Assembly: GCA_016212855.1 (NCBI GenBank)
Contig: JACRDP010000019.1
Location: 62,001 to 126,000 of the forward strand
Length of the DNA: 64,000 nt
Origin: Elusimicrobiota bacterium
GTDB lineage: Bacteria > Elusimicrobiota > Elusimicrobia > UBA1565 > UBA9628
Direction of reading: 5' to 3'
Under the pieces are notes generated by a model. The model had not been told where the DNA came from. It worked only from the letters and a program-made list of their open reading frames with translations, and ran no database searches. Made by a program: the position numbers and the translations under genes. Shown in pieces: positions 1 through 7,813 of this stretch. Every line of letters starts with the position of its first letter. The first letter of the stretch is position 1.

Positions 1-505
1 GGCAGGCCCGTTTCAGGCGTTTGAGCTTCAGCACGAGCGGTGTAAAACGTTCCTCGATGCGCTCGATCTCGGCCGCGTATTGGGCGTCGGTGTACTCTTT
101 GACCGCGAAGCGCTTGCTGTCGACGAAATTGCCCGGGTTGATCCGGACCTTCTCGCAGAAGTCGGCGGCGGCGTCGGCCGCATTCGGCGAAAAATGTATG
201 TCGGCGACGATGGGCTGGTTAAAACCGGCCTTGACCAGCTTCTCTTTGATCTTGCCGATCGCCTGCGCGTCGGCCACGGTCGGCGCGGTGATGCGCACGA
301 TCTCGCAGCCCGCCTCGATCATCTTGACCGACTGGCGGAAGGTGGCCTCGACGTCGAGGGTGTCCGTGGTCGTCATGGACTGGACGCGGATCGGATTGTT
401 TCCGCCCACGCCCACGTTGCCGACCATGACCTCGCGCGTGCGGCGGCGGCGGTAGGCGTACAGGTCGGGAACGAATTTGGCGACGGGAACGAGGGTCTCG
501 GGCAC
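1..505 (-). CDS. ispG: 4-hydroxy-3-methylbut-2-enyl diphosphate synthase, N-terminal part
   Basis: IspG (GcpE) is the iron-sulfur enzyme of the MEP isoprenoid pathway that reductively opens MEcPP to HMBPP. Only the N-terminal 168 residues are visible; the gene runs off the left edge. The segment with VGGNNPIRVQSMTTTDT followed by IVADIHF is the diagnostic start of the family's TIM-barrel domain. The start is taken as GTG at 505, which puts a few residues before the family motif YRRRRTREV. A perfect TATAAT on the minus strand (519-514) lies 8 nt before the GTG and no SD is present, so the mRNA may be leaderless. It is divergent from the VOC gene at 530. The identification is secure; the exact start is less so. 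Confidence 0.93.
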   Translation of the reverse strand, partial: MPETLVPVAKFVPDLYAYRRRRTREVMVGNVGVGGNNPIRVQSMTTTDTLDVEATFRQSVKMIEAGCEIVRITAPTVADAQAIGKIKEKLVKAGFNQPIVADIHFSPNAADAAADFCEKVRINPGNFVDSKRFAVKEYTDAQYAAEIERIEERFTPLVLKLKRLKRAC

Positions 506-513
506 GATCGAAA

Positions 514-521
514 ATTATATC
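514..521. promoter_or_regulatory. Shared AT box, divergent ispG / VOC promoters
   Basis: The minus strand reads TATAAT (519-514), 8 nt from the ispG GTG. The plus strand reads TATATC (516-521), 8 nt from the VOC ATG at 530. The whole intergenic gap is 24 bp, so the two -10 elements overlap and probably compete for polymerase. Inferred from sequence only. Confidence 0.55.
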
Positions 522-529
522 ATTTCCCC

Positions 530-910
530 ATGGGACTCCCGAAGACCCTCGGCATCCGCCACATCGCGATCTTCGTCGAGAATATCGCGGTTTCCGAGGC
601 TTTTTACTGCGGGAAACTCGGCTATCAGGTGGAATGGCGGCCCGACGCCGACAACCTGTATTTGACCATGAACGGGCAGGACAACCTGGCCCTTCATAAA
701 GGGAAGCCCGCGGGCGAAACTCGTCTCGACCACTTCGGGATCATCCTGAGAAAGGCCGAGGACGTGGACGCCTGGCACGAGTACCTGAAGGATTGCGCCG
801 TCAAAGCCCCCAAGACGCACCGCGACGGCGCCCGGTCGTTCTACGTGAAGGACCCGGACGGCAACGGCCTGCAGTTCATCCATCACCCGCCCATAGCGAA
901 CCAGAAGTAG
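530..910 (+). CDS. VOC family (glyoxalase/dioxygenase-fold) protein
   Basis: A 126-residue single-module vicinal-oxygen-chelate protein, the usual length for the family. His11 in RHIAIFVEN and the LDHFGI segment fit the first metal ligand and the second half-module. The C-terminal YVKDPDGNGLQFI is the typical VOC ending, but the usual ligand Glu appears to be Gln (GLQFI), so metal binding may be altered. The ATG at 530 is chosen because the beta strand of the fold begins at residue 9 and a -10-like box lies 8 nt upstream; longer readings would run into the divergent ispG promoter. The substrate cannot be deduced. It is followed 21 nt later by an RDD gene with its own -10 box. Confidence 0.8.
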   Translation: MGLPKTLGIRHIAIFVENIAVSEAFYCGKLGYQVEWRPDADNLYLTMNGQDNLALHKGKPAGETRLDHFGIILRKAEDVDAWHEYLKDCAVKAPKTHRDGARSFYVKDPDGNGLQFIHHPPIANQK

Positions 911-931
911 ACCTGTTATACTGGCGGCCTC

Positions 932-1351
932 ATGGAACTTGCCAGCCGCCTCTACCGCCTCTGGGCCGCGCTCATCGACCGCCTGCTGGCCGGGGCCTTG
1001 ATCGGCGCCGGGATCTTCATCCCCAGCCTGCGCTCCGAGATGCGCTTCGCGGCGATCATGGCCTGCCTTTTCCTGCTGCTCGCTCTCGTCGGCGTCCAGT
1101 TCTGGATGCTGTCCACCGAGGGCCAGACGATCGGCAAAAAGGCGATGGGCCTGCGCATCGTCAAGGTCTCCGACCTGAGCAACGGAGGCTTCAGCACGAA
1201 CGTCCTCATGCGCGCAGGCCTGCCCTGGGTGATCGCCGCAGTGCCCATCGTGGGCACGTTGTTCTGGATTCTCGATCCGCTGTTCATCTTCCGCGAAAAC
1301 CGGCTGTGCCTGCACGATCAGCTCGCCGGAACCTGCGTCATCAAAGGCTAA
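932..1351 (+). CDS. RDD family membrane protein 1
   Basis: 139-residue RDD-domain protein with three hydrophobic segments (about residues 15-35, 42-62 and 95-120). Family hallmarks are seen: the opening ASRLYRLWAALIDRLL with the Arg-Asp pair, the central TEGQTIGKKAMGLRIV and the closing LHDQLAGTCVI. RDD proteins are small integral membrane proteins, some linked to ion or solute transport; no specific function can be given here. TATACT at 917-922 sits 9 nt before the ATG and there is no SD, so this is probably the leaderless first gene of a two-gene unit with the paralogue 10 nt downstream. Confidence 0.85.
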   Translation: MELASRLYRLWAALIDRLLAGALIGAGIFIPSLRSEMRFAAIMACLFLLLALVGVQFWMLSTEGQTIGKKAMGLRIVKVSDLSNGGFSTNVLMRAGLPWVIAAVPIVGTLFWILDPLFIFRENRLCLHDQLAGTCVIKG

Positions 1352-1361
1352 AGGAGCTCTC

Positions 1362-1754
1362 ATGGAACTCGCTTCGCGCAAACAAAGACTGGGCGCCGCG
1401 CTCTCCGACGGCGTCATCGTCGCGATCCCCTACGTGATCGGCACGGTCGACGGCATACCGGAGCCGGTGCAGGTCGTCGGCGTCGTCGCCTCCGTGGTCC
1501 TGCTCATGTTTCAGCTGTACCTGCTCAGCACGACCGGGCAGACCTTGGGCAAGAAAATCATCGGTATCAAGATCGTGCTCAAGGACACGCTCGAGAACGG
1601 CGGCTTCGTCGTCAACGTCCTCAAGCGCGGCCTGCTCAACGGCCTTCTCTGCCTCGTCCCCGGCTACTTCCTCGTCGACAGCTGCTTCATCTTCCGCGAG
1701 GACAAGCGCTGCCTCCACGACATGATCGCCGGGACCTGCGTCGTGGTACAATGA
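1362..1754 (+). CDS. RDD family membrane protein 2
   Basis: 130-residue paralogue of the preceding gene with the same layout: ASRKQRLGAALSDGVI, then TTGQTLGKKIIGIKIV, then LHDMIAGTCVV. The tandem arrangement suggests a local duplication, with the pair perhaps forming one heteromeric membrane unit (inference). An AAGGAG Shine-Dalgarno at 1351-1356 lies 5 nt before the ATG, in contrast to the SD-less first gene, which fits an internal operon position. In place of the RDD1 Arg-Asp pair (IDRLL) this copy has LSDGVI, so only the Asp is kept. Confidence 0.85.
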   Translation: MELASRKQRLGAALSDGVIVAIPYVIGTVDGIPEPVQVVGVVASVVLLMFQLYLLSTTGQTLGKKIIGIKIVLKDTLENGGFVVNVLKRGLLNGLLCLVPGYFLVDSCFIFREDKRCLHDMIAGTCVVVQ

Positions 1755-1758
1755 CGGG

Positions 1759-3282
1759 GTGCAAGGCCGCCCCGCCGTCGACAAACTAGAGGAAATCCGC
1801 CGCTCGCTGGCCGTTCTCGAGTCGGTCGTCTCCTCGCCCGAGCTGATCCGCGACCTGAGCGAGGACGAGCGCGTCCGCTTGATGAAGGCCGCGGGCAAGC
1901 TCTCCCGGCCGACCCGCCTCCAACGCTCCCGCATCTCGCGCCTCGAGCGCATCGCGGTCAAGGCCGCCGCGGTCGAGGCCGACCGCGCCGCGCGCGCCGC
2001 CTCCGGCATCCGCGCCGCCAGGCTGGCCCCCGTCTTCACCGCGCCGCAGATCGCTTTGCCGGCTCCCGAAGCTCCGGAACGCCACCTCTCTCGCCCCCAG
2101 GGCTGCTACTGCTGCAAGCAGGACTTCACCAAGCTCCATCATTTCTACGACAACATGTGCCCGGACTGCGCCGAGTTCAACTACGCCAAGCGCTTCCAAT
2201 CGGCGGACCTCAACGGCCGCACCGCGTACATCACCGGCGCGCGCCTGAAGATCGGCTATCACGCCGCGCTCAAGATGCTCAAGGCCGGCGCGCGCGTGAT
2301 CGTGTCCACGCGCTTCCCGCACGACGCCGCCAAGCGCTTCGCCGCCGAGCCCGACTTCAAGGAGTGGGGGAATCGCGTCAAGGTTTACGGCCTCGACCTG
2401 CGCCACTCGCCGTCGGTTGAGATCTTCTGCCGCTACCTGAACCAGACCGAGGACCGCCTCGACGCCTTGCTCAACAACGCCGCGCAGACCGTGCGCCGGC
2501 CCACCGCGTTCTACGAGCATCTCCTGCCGTACGAGGCTCTCCCTTGGTCCGGCCTCTCCGGTGTCGAGAAATCGATTTTGGGGGGCCACTACGAGGTGAC
2601 CTCCGCCCTCGGCCACGCGGCGACCGAAGAGAAGTCCCTGATCTCGCTCGACAACGGCTCCGTCGGCATCGGCCTGAAGAACTCCGCGGCCTTGTCGCAG
2701 ATCCGAATGGTCTACGACGACAAGATCACCGGCAAGGACATTTTCCCCGAGGGCAAGTACGACTGCGACCTTCAGCAGGTGGACCTGCGCACGATGAACA
2801 CCTGGCGCATGACGCTTGCGGAGGTGCCGACGCCCGAGCTGCTCGAGGTCATGCTCATCAACGCCGTGGCCCCGTTCATCCTCGCGTCCAAGCTCAAGCC
2901 GCTCATGCTCAAGGGCGGTGCCACGGGCGACAAGCACGTCGTCAACGTGACCGCGATGGAAGGCATCTTCTCGCGCGGCACGAAGACCGACAAGCACCCG
3001 CACACGAACATGGCGAAGGCCGCGCTGAACATGCTGACCCTGACGTCCGCGCGCGACTACGTCAACGACGGCATCTTCATGAACGCGGTCGACACCGGCT
3101 GGGTCACCGACGAAGATCCCGTCGTGCATTCCCTGCGCAAGCAGGCCGTCCACGACTTTCAGCCGCCGCTCGACGTCATCGACGGCGCCGCGCGCATCCT
3201 CGACCCGTGGTACGTCGGCCTCAACACCGGCAAGCAGGTCCACGGCAAGTTCCTGAAGGACTACAAAGAAGCCAACTGGTAA
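1759..3282 (+). CDS. SDR-fold oxidoreductase with N-terminal Cys cluster and no catalytic Tyr
   Basis: 507 residues, about twice the size of a classical short-chain dehydrogenase. Residues 1-100 are charged and helical. Residues 116-137 hold a Cys cluster (C116, C118, C119, C134, C137), likely a zinc-binding knuckle. The Rossmann domain starts near 152 with the cofactor motif TGARLKIG (159-166), and LNNAAQ fits the SDR NNAG motif. At the YxxxK site the sequence is TNMAK (T416 to K420), so Lys is kept but Tyr is Thr, which makes standard SDR chemistry doubtful. GTG at 1759 follows a TACAAT box (1747-1752) by 6 nt. The stop codon begins the left arm of a 32-bp inverted repeat. Confidence 0.75.
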   Translation: MQGRPAVDKLEEIRRSLAVLESVVSSPELIRDLSEDERVRLMKAAGKLSRPTRLQRSRISRLERIAVKAAAVEADRAARAASGIRAARLAPVFTAPQIALPAPEAPERHLSRPQGCYCCKQDFTKLHHFYDNMCPDCAEFNYAKRFQSADLNGRTAYITGARLKIGYHAALKMLKAGARVIVSTRFPHDAAKRFAAEPDFKEWGNRVKVYGLDLRHSPSVEIFCRYLNQTEDRLDALLNNAAQTVRRPTAFYEHLLPYEALPWSGLSGVEKSILGGHYEVTSALGHAATEEKSLISLDNGSVGIGLKNSAALSQIRMVYDDKITGKDIFPEGKYDCDLQQVDLRTMNTWRMTLAEVPTPELLEVMLINAVAPFILASKLKPLMLKGGATGDKHVVNVTAMEGIFSRGTKTDKHPHTNMAKAALNMLTLTSARDYVNDGIFMNAVDTGWVTDEDPVVHSLRKQAVHDFQPPLDVIDGAARILDPWYVGLNTGKQVHGKFLKDYKEANW

Positions 3283-3311
3283 GTTGGTGCCTGGCCGTTC
3301 GTAGTTGCAAA
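3280..3311 (+). repeat. Left arm of 32-bp inverted repeat
   Basis: The reverse complement of 3713-3744 matches this stretch at 31 of 32 positions; the single difference is G3294 against A on the complement of the other arm. The arm begins exactly with the TAA stop codon of the SDR gene. Between the arms lie a short hairpin (GGCCT/AGGCC, 3316-3332) and one VOC gene. It could be the end of a small mobile cassette or a paired transcription-end element. Confidence 0.85.
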
Positions 3312-3355
3312 CTTCGGCCTTGGTGTCAGGCCTCCCGTTGTTGCAGTATTTCCCC

Positions 3356-3700
3356 ATGAAGATCAAACACACGGCTTTCACGATGTATCCGGTCAAGAAC
3401 ATGGCCCGGGCCCGGAAGTTCTACGAGAAGACGCTCGGCCTCAAGCCCGGCAAGAATTTCGGCGGCGTCTGGGTCGAATACTATCCCGGCGGCACGTCCT
3501 GCTTCGCGATCACGACTATGGTTCCGATGAAGCCCGCGTCGAATATCGCTTTCGAGGTCGCGGATCTCGGAAAAGCGGAAGCGGAACTGCGGAAGGCCGG
3601 CGCCAAGTGCGTGTTCAAGACGTACGAGACGCCCGTCTGCCGCATGGCGGCGTACAAGGACACCGAAGGGAACTCCTTCACGCTCCACGTCAAGAAGTAG
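3356..3700 (+). CDS. VOC family (glyoxalase-like) protein inside the inverted repeat
   Basis: 114-residue single-module VOC protein beginning MKIKHTAFTMYPVKNMARA, with H5 as the first candidate metal ligand, an EKTLGL helix end and the C-terminal KDTEGNSFTLHV where the last ligand is usually found. Of the same family as the VOC gene at 530 but clearly divergent in sequence. ATG at 3356 is preferred because the fold starts there and the upstream codons are part of the inverted-repeat region. Substrate unknown; related proteins include bleomycin/fosfomycin-resistance-like and methylmalonyl-CoA-epimerase-like types. The gene stands alone between two convergent neighbours and is bracketed by 32-bp inverted repeats, so it may have arrived as a unit. 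Confidence 0.8.
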   Translation: MKIKHTAFTMYPVKNMARARKFYEKTLGLKPGKNFGGVWVEYYPGGTSCFAITTMVPMKPASNIAFEVADLGKAEAELRKAGAKCVFKTYETPVCRMAAYKDTEGNSFTLHVKK

Positions 3701-3712
3701 CCGCCCGCCGAC

Positions 3713-3744
3713 TTTGCAACTACGAACGGTCAGGCACCAACTTA
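3713..3744 (-). repeat. Right arm of 32-bp inverted repeat
   Basis: Partner of 3280-3311 with 31/32 identity in inverted orientation. Its outer end (3744-3742) is the TAA stop of the minus-strand symporter gene, so both outer repeat ends coincide with stop codons of converging genes. Confidence 0.85.
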
Positions 3745-4938
3745 GCTGAATTTTTTGCCGGCGGCGCGGTCGATCAGGATCGAGACCATCATGTCGCCGA
3801 GCACGTTGACGACCGAGCGCGCCCGCGCGAGGATCCAGTCGACGGTGAGCAGCAGCGGCAGCAGCTCGGAGGGCAGCCCGGCGGTGGCGAGGACCAAGGC
3901 GAGCGAGATGAAGCCGGCCTCGGGTACTCCGGCGATGCCCATCGCGGCGATCAGGCAGGAGAACGCGATCGACAGCTGCTTGGCCAGGCTCAGGTGCAGG
4001 CCATGGGCCTGCGCCACGAACAGCACGGCCATCGCCTCATAGAGGATGATGCCGTCGTTGTTGAGGTTGGTGCCGACACAGGCGCCGAGCGTCGAGGCCG
4101 ACTTCGACACGCCGAGCTTGTCGAGGGCCTTGAGCGTGAGCGGCAAGGTGGCCAGGCTCGAGTTCGCGCCGATCGAATAGACGGACGGCTCGTACGCCTC
4201 TTTCCAGAAGCGGCGCAGCGGCATGCGCACGTAGGAGACGAGCCAGCCCTGATAAACGATGAGCGGGTGCAGGATCAGACCGAGCACGCCGACGCCGACG
4301 TACGCCGCGAGGCCCTTGAGCGGGGAGAAGCCGTACTTGCCCACCGAGGTCGCGACCACGCCGAACACGGCGAAGGGCGCCAACTGGAGGATCCAGGAGA
4401 GGATCACTTCCATCGCTCCGCGCATGACGCCGACGGCGCGCTCCAGACCCTCGACCGGTTCGCCCGCGTTCTTGAGCTTGCGCAGGGCGAGGCCGAAGGT
4501 CAGCGACAGCACGACGAGAGGGAAGATGGCGTTGTCGATGACGGGCTGGACGAGGCTCGGCGGCACGATGTTCGCCAGGACCGAGCTCAAGCCGAGGGAC
4601 TGCTTCGGCGCCTCGAAGGTTCCGGCGGAGGCCGTGGCGGCGAGATGCAGGCCGGGCTGGAAAATATTGGACAGGAGCAGTCCGATCGAGAGAGCGATGA
4701 GCGCGTTGACGGTGGCGAAGAAGCACATGCGGGCCCCGTCCTTGGCCTCGACGTGCGTGCTCAAGGTCGACCCGATGATGGTGAGGATCAGCAGGGGAGC
4801 GGCGGCGAGCTTGATCGCGGAGATGACGACCTTGCCGATCTCGCCCAGAACCGCGGCGTCGGCGCCGAGCCACAGGCCGACCGGCAGGCCGGCGGCGAGG
4901 CCGAGCATGATCCGCCCGGTGAGGCCGATTTTTCGCAT
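3742..4938 (-). CDS. Dicarboxylate/amino acid:cation symporter (DAACS family)
   Basis: 398-residue secondary transporter of the SdcS/GltP/DctA family, taking up dicarboxylates or acidic amino acids with Na+ or H+. Multiple hydrophobic segments cover the whole length. Family landmarks are present: GANSSLATLPLTL in the serine-rich re-entrant loop position and GTNLNNDGIILYEAM in place of the usual NMDGT motif, with Asn-Asn-Asp instead of Asn-Met-Asp. The C-terminal LTVDWILARARSVVNVLGD matches the family's final helix, which carries substrate-contacting residues. Start ATG at 4938; TATGAT on the minus strand (4950-4945) lies 6 nt upstream, next to the tRNA promoter. The transported substrate cannot be decided from sequence. 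Confidence 0.88.
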   Translation of the reverse strand: MRKIGLTGRIMLGLAAGLPVGLWLGADAAVLGEIGKVVISAIKLAAAPLLILTIIGSTLSTHVEAKDGARMCFFATVNALIALSIGLLLSNIFQPGLHLAATASAGTFEAPKQSLGLSSVLANIVPPSLVQPVIDNAIFPLVVLSLTFGLALRKLKNAGEPVEGLERAVGVMRGAMEVILSWILQLAPFAVFGVVATSVGKYGFSPLKGLAAYVGVGVLGLILHPLIVYQGWLVSYVRMPLRRFWKEAYEPSVYSIGANSSLATLPLTLKALDKLGVSKSASTLGACVGTNLNNDGIILYEAMAVLFVAQAHGLHLSLAKQLSIAFSCLIAAMGIAGVPEAGFISLALVLATAGLPSELLPLLLTVDWILARARSVVNVLGDMMVSILIDRAAGKKFS

Positions 4939-4950
4939 GACGCCATCATA

Positions 4951-4956
4951 TATAAT
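4951..4956 (+). promoter_or_regulatory. -10 box of tRNA-Arg
   Basis: TATAAT ending 8 nt before the first tRNA base, the expected spacing for a start just ahead of the mature 5' end. The adjacent minus-strand TATGAT (4950-4945) would serve the divergent symporter. No clear -35 hexamer is seen. Confidence 0.6.
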
Positions 4957-4964
4957 TGAGATTC

Positions 4965-5036
4965 GTCCCCTTAGCTCAATGGATAGAGCCCCTGCCTTCT
5001 AAGCAGGTAATCCAGGTTCGATTCCTGGAGGGGACA
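4965..5036 (+). tRNA. tRNA-Arg (anticodon TCT)
   Basis: Full cloverleaf by eye: acceptor GTCCCCT/AGGGGAC, D-arm with AGCTCAATGG, anticodon stem CCTGC/GCAGG around the loop CTTCTAA (anticodon TCT, reading AGA), T-arm CCAGG-TTCGATT-CCTGG, and discriminator A5036. The length is 72 nt with no variable-arm stem. CCA is not encoded (CTT follows). A run of seven T (5038-5044) directly downstream suggests intrinsic termination just after the tRNA. Confidence 0.96.
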
Positions 5037-5044
5037 CTTTTTTT
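5037..5044 (+). terminator. Poly-T terminator after tRNA-Arg
   Basis: Seven consecutive T immediately follow the tRNA acceptor/T-arm structure, which can act as the upstream stem. It also insulates the tRNA from the protease gene, whose -10 box begins at 5046. Confidence 0.5.
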
Positions 5045-5057
5045 GTATCCTCGGGCC

Positions 5058-6563
5058 ATGATCAAACCCCTCTTTCTGGTCCTGTTCGCGCTCGCCGCTT
5101 CGCCGCTTCGCGCGGGGGTCGACGACGCCGCCGCCAAAGAGGCGTCCTTGCGCGCCGCGGCCGAAAACGTCCTGACGATGTCCGACGAGGACTTCCGCGA
5201 CATGGCCAAGAAGGCCGCGCCCGAGGCGCGCTGGGCCAAGCTCGAGCGCCCCGCGTTCCTGCAGACGTCGTTCAAGAGCCTGGCCGCGTCGCGCCGCCGC
5301 CGCGCCGCCGAAGCGGGGCTCGTCTCCGTCGGCCGCGAGATCGACGCCGACGCCAAGGCCGCCGGGATGGATCCCGAACTGCTCCAGCAGACCGGTTGGT
5401 GGAGCGACGCCAGCAACTACGTCAACAGTCAGCTGAACCAGCGCGAGCAGGTTCGCGGCGTGACCGCCGTCGCCGCCGTGCGCGGCGGGCGCAAGCTGTC
5501 CACGGACGCCGATAAGGAAGTCACGAAGTTGCTCGCCGCCGCCGACGCGGGCAACCACCTCGAGGCCTCACAGGCGTACGACAAGATCGCGTCGATCGTC
5601 GGCCCGGCCGCCGCCGCGCCCGTCGCCGAAGCGCCCGCGACCGCGCCTATGGGTAAACCCGTTTTATCGGCGAAAGAAATATATCAGCGCGCCTCTCCGT
5701 CCGTCGTGCTCATCCTGGCGGCCGAAGGCTCCGGTTCCGGCGAGCTCGGGACCGGCAGCGTCATCGAAGGCGGGCGCGTGCTCACCAACGCCCATGTGGT
5801 GGTCAACGACAAGACCGGCCGCCCGTACGCCAACGTGCGCGTCTACCTCAAGCCCGAGAAGGTCAGCGGCGACACCAAGCGCGACCTGCGCGACCCGGTC
5901 GTCGCCAAGGTGGCGCGCTTCGACCGCGCCCTCGACCTTGCGGTGCTCGAGCCCGAAACGAAGCTCAAGGCCGGAACGTTGGCGCTCGGCGACGACGCCG
6001 GCGTCGAGCCCGGCGACTCCGTCGTCGCCATCGGCCACCCCGAGCAGGGCGGGCTGTGGACGCTCACGCAGGGCGTGGTCAGCACCGTGGTCGCCGATCT
6101 CGGCGGCGTCGCCGGCAAGGACGCCTTCCAGACCGACGCGAGCATCAACCGCGGCAACTCCGGCGGCCCGCTGATCGACCGCTCGGGGGCGATCATCGGC
6201 GTGAACACCTCGATGGCGCGCAAGGCCGCCGACGGCCTCACGATCACGAGCGTGAACTTCTCCGTGAAGTCGTCCGTGGCGCTGCGCTGGCTCGGCGGAC
6301 AGTCCGCGCCGGCCGCCGTCGCCGCCGCGCCGGGCGTACCGCCCGGGTCTTCGACGCCCGCCGCCGAAGCGCCCGTCGTCGTCGCCGAGCCGCCCAAGCC
6401 CGCGGCGCCGGTCGCGCTGCCGCCTCCGCCCAAGACCAAGCCCGTCGTGGTGACGCCCGCCGCTCCTTACCGGATCGACGACGTGATCGAGGAGGAGATG
6501 AAGGAGATGGAGGATCTCGAGGGCGAGATGCGGCGCGAGATCGAGTCCCGGCGCGCTAAATAA
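5058..6563 (+). CDS. Exported trypsin-like serine protease (HtrA/DegP-type domain)
   Basis: 501 residues. A signal peptide (about 1-20, ending ASPLRAG) is followed by an Ala-rich helical region (20-200). The chymotrypsin-fold domain (about 200-415) has a complete triad: H246 in LTNAHVV, D293 in ALDLAVLE and S368 in NRGNSGGPLID. There is no PDZ domain; instead comes a Pro/Ala-rich linker and a charged helical tail (EEEMKEMEDLEGEM). The role is probably periplasmic or surface proteolysis, possibly quality control, but the missing PDZ makes a true DegP unlikely. ATG at 5058 follows TATCCT (5046-5051) by 6 nt with no SD. It converges with a small membrane-protein gene, overlapping 8 nt at the 3' end. 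Confidence 0.85.
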   Translation: MIKPLFLVLFALAASPLRAGVDDAAAKEASLRAAAENVLTMSDEDFRDMAKKAAPEARWAKLERPAFLQTSFKSLAASRRRRAAEAGLVSVGREIDADAKAAGMDPELLQQTGWWSDASNYVNSQLNQREQVRGVTAVAAVRGGRKLSTDADKEVTKLLAAADAGNHLEASQAYDKIASIVGPAAAAPVAEAPATAPMGKPVLSAKEIYQRASPSVVLILAAEGSGSGELGTGSVIEGGRVLTNAHVVVNDKTGRPYANVRVYLKPEKVSGDTKRDLRDPVVAKVARFDRALDLAVLEPETKLKAGTLALGDDAGVEPGDSVVAIGHPEQGGLWTLTQGVVSTVVADLGGVAGKDAFQTDASINRGNSGGPLIDRSGAIIGVNTSMARKAADGLTITSVNFSVKSSVALRWLGGQSAPAAVAAAPGVPPGSSTPAAEAPVVVAEPPKPAAPVALPPPPKTKPVVVTPAAPYRIDDVIEEEMKEMEDLEGEMRREIESRRAK

Positions 6564-6741
6564 AGAGGAAGACGCTGGCGAGAGCCAGCAGCGCGCCCGT
6601 GAACATGCGCGAGACGTTCGCTTCCTTGCGGCCCGAGACGAGGTAGTACATTCCGATCGCCATGAGCACCGTCGAGAGGGCCATGCGGCCCGCGACGGCC
6701 GGCGTGACGGTCAGCCAGGGCTTGACCGCTGCGTCGCTCAC
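6556..6741 (-). CDS. Small two-helix membrane protein
   Basis: 61 residues with two hydrophobic segments (about 18-37 and 43-61) separated by a short basic turn, SGRKEANVSR. The GTG start at 6741 overlaps the TGA of the upstream HEAT gene (GTGA), with a weak CAGGAA SD ahead of it, so translation is probably coupled. The last residues are hydrophobic (SVFLFI). No family could be assigned with confidence; related small DUF membrane proteins share the layout. Its link with the exported HEAT protein suggests an envelope role, which is inference. Confidence 0.6.
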   Translation of the reverse strand: MSDAAVKPWLTVTPAVAGRMALSTVLMAIGMYYLVSGRKEANVSRMFTGALLALASVFLFI

Positions 6742-7778
6742 TTCCTGAGTCCTTCCTCGCTCGCGCGGCCCCACTCCTCCCAGCTCGCGAAATCATGCCG
6801 GTCGAACGACTTTTGGGACAGCTGGCCGAGCACGGTGTAGGCCAGGTCGCTACCGCTGGGCTCGGAGAGCTTGAGGATGTCGATGAGGCGGGGGACGGCC
6901 GCCATGATCTTCTTGCGCTGGGCGGCGTCGTCGACGAGCGGCACGAGCAGGCCGAGCGTCTTTCCGCGCACCGAGACGCTCGGATCGTCGAGCAGGGGCA
7001 CGATATGGTCCGCGTCGACGCGCAGGTCCTTGCGGTGGTTGATGATGTCGGCCAAAATCTGCAGGCCGGCGCCGCGCACGGAGGAGACGGGATCCTTGAG
7101 CGCCGCGAGGCAGGACTCGACGACTTTCTCGCCGCGCGTGCCGTAGCTCAGCACGAACAGCGCTCCCGCGCGCTTGTCGCCGTCGGCGTCGTAGGAGAGC
7201 ACGGCGCGCAGCTCCTTTTCCTTCGTCTGGGCGCCGCCGATGAACTTGTCCTGCAGCTTTCCGAGCTCCGGGGTCGCGGCGCCCCACAGGCAGTAGAAAC
7301 CGGGGCAGTCGGGACGGTCGACGGGCATCTCGCCGCGCTTGGTCAGCGCGGAGCCGAGGTCGTAGTAGGTCTTCCAGGCCGCGACGAGGCCGTCCGGGTC
7401 GAAGACCGTCCTCTTGGGCGGCGGATAGAAGGCGAGCCGGCCGCGGTCGGCCACATCGACGATGTCGAAGGTGACGTACATCGCGTGGTCGACCGAGGTG
7501 AAGTATTCGGAGACGGTCAGGGCGGCGAAGGCGACGCCTGTGAGTTTGGCGGCCTCGGCTTCGATCTCTTTGCGGGTGGCCTCGGCCTTCTCGGTCGACG
7601 CGGGGCGGTGTTGGTTACGCAGGAAGACGATCTGATTGAGGCGCTCGCCGTACAAAGTGCGCGCCTGGGCGGAGGACAGCACGCGGGAACGGTAAACGTC
7701 CAGGCCGCGCAAGGTGGCGGTGGACTGGGCGCGCGCGGGCGCGGCCGCCAGCATGAGAGACATCAATAGGGTCGTCAT
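6738..7778 (-). CDS. Exported HEAT-repeat protein
   Basis: 346 residues. Signal peptide at 1-18 (LMLAAAPARA-Q). The N-terminal half has no recognised fold and includes the Cys pair in DCPGFYCLW. Residues from about 195 on form HEAT-like helical repeats, for example CLAALKDPVSSVRGAGLQIL and IVPLLDDPSVSVRGKTLGLL, typical of protein-binding scaffolds. Probably periplasmic. Of the nested ATG codons, 7778 is preferred because it gives a compact signal peptide and sits 7 nt after a perfect minus-strand TATAAT (7791-7786). It is coupled to the small membrane protein downstream. Partner unknown. Confidence 0.75.
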   Translation of the reverse strand: MTTLLMSLMLAAAPARAQSTATLRGLDVYRSRVLSSAQARTLYGERLNQIVFLRNQHRPASTEKAEATRKEIEAEAAKLTGVAFAALTVSEYFTSVDHAMYVTFDIVDVADRGRLAFYPPPKRTVFDPDGLVAAWKTYYDLGSALTKRGEMPVDRPDCPGFYCLWGAATPELGKLQDKFIGGAQTKEKELRAVLSYDADGDKRAGALFVLSYGTRGEKVVESCLAALKDPVSSVRGAGLQILADIINHRKDLRVDADHIVPLLDDPSVSVRGKTLGLLVPLVDDAAQRKKIMAAVPRLIDILKLSEPSGSDLAYTVLGQLSQKSFDRHDFASWEEWGRASEEGLRK

Positions 7779-7813
7779 CGCGGCCATTATAACCATTTTG
7801 CTATCGTCTCGCC

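Noticed and set aside
1786-3402. Long minus-strand frame of 538 codons opposite the SDR gene
   Set aside because: Shadow of the GC-rich codons; it has no fold or motif, and the plus strand has SDR motifs.
3280-3744. Insertion sequence
   Set aside because: No transposase or target-site duplication is seen, so it is kept as an inverted-repeat cassette.
5058-6563. DegP/DegS proper
   Set aside because: The catalytic triad is complete but there is no PDZ domain.
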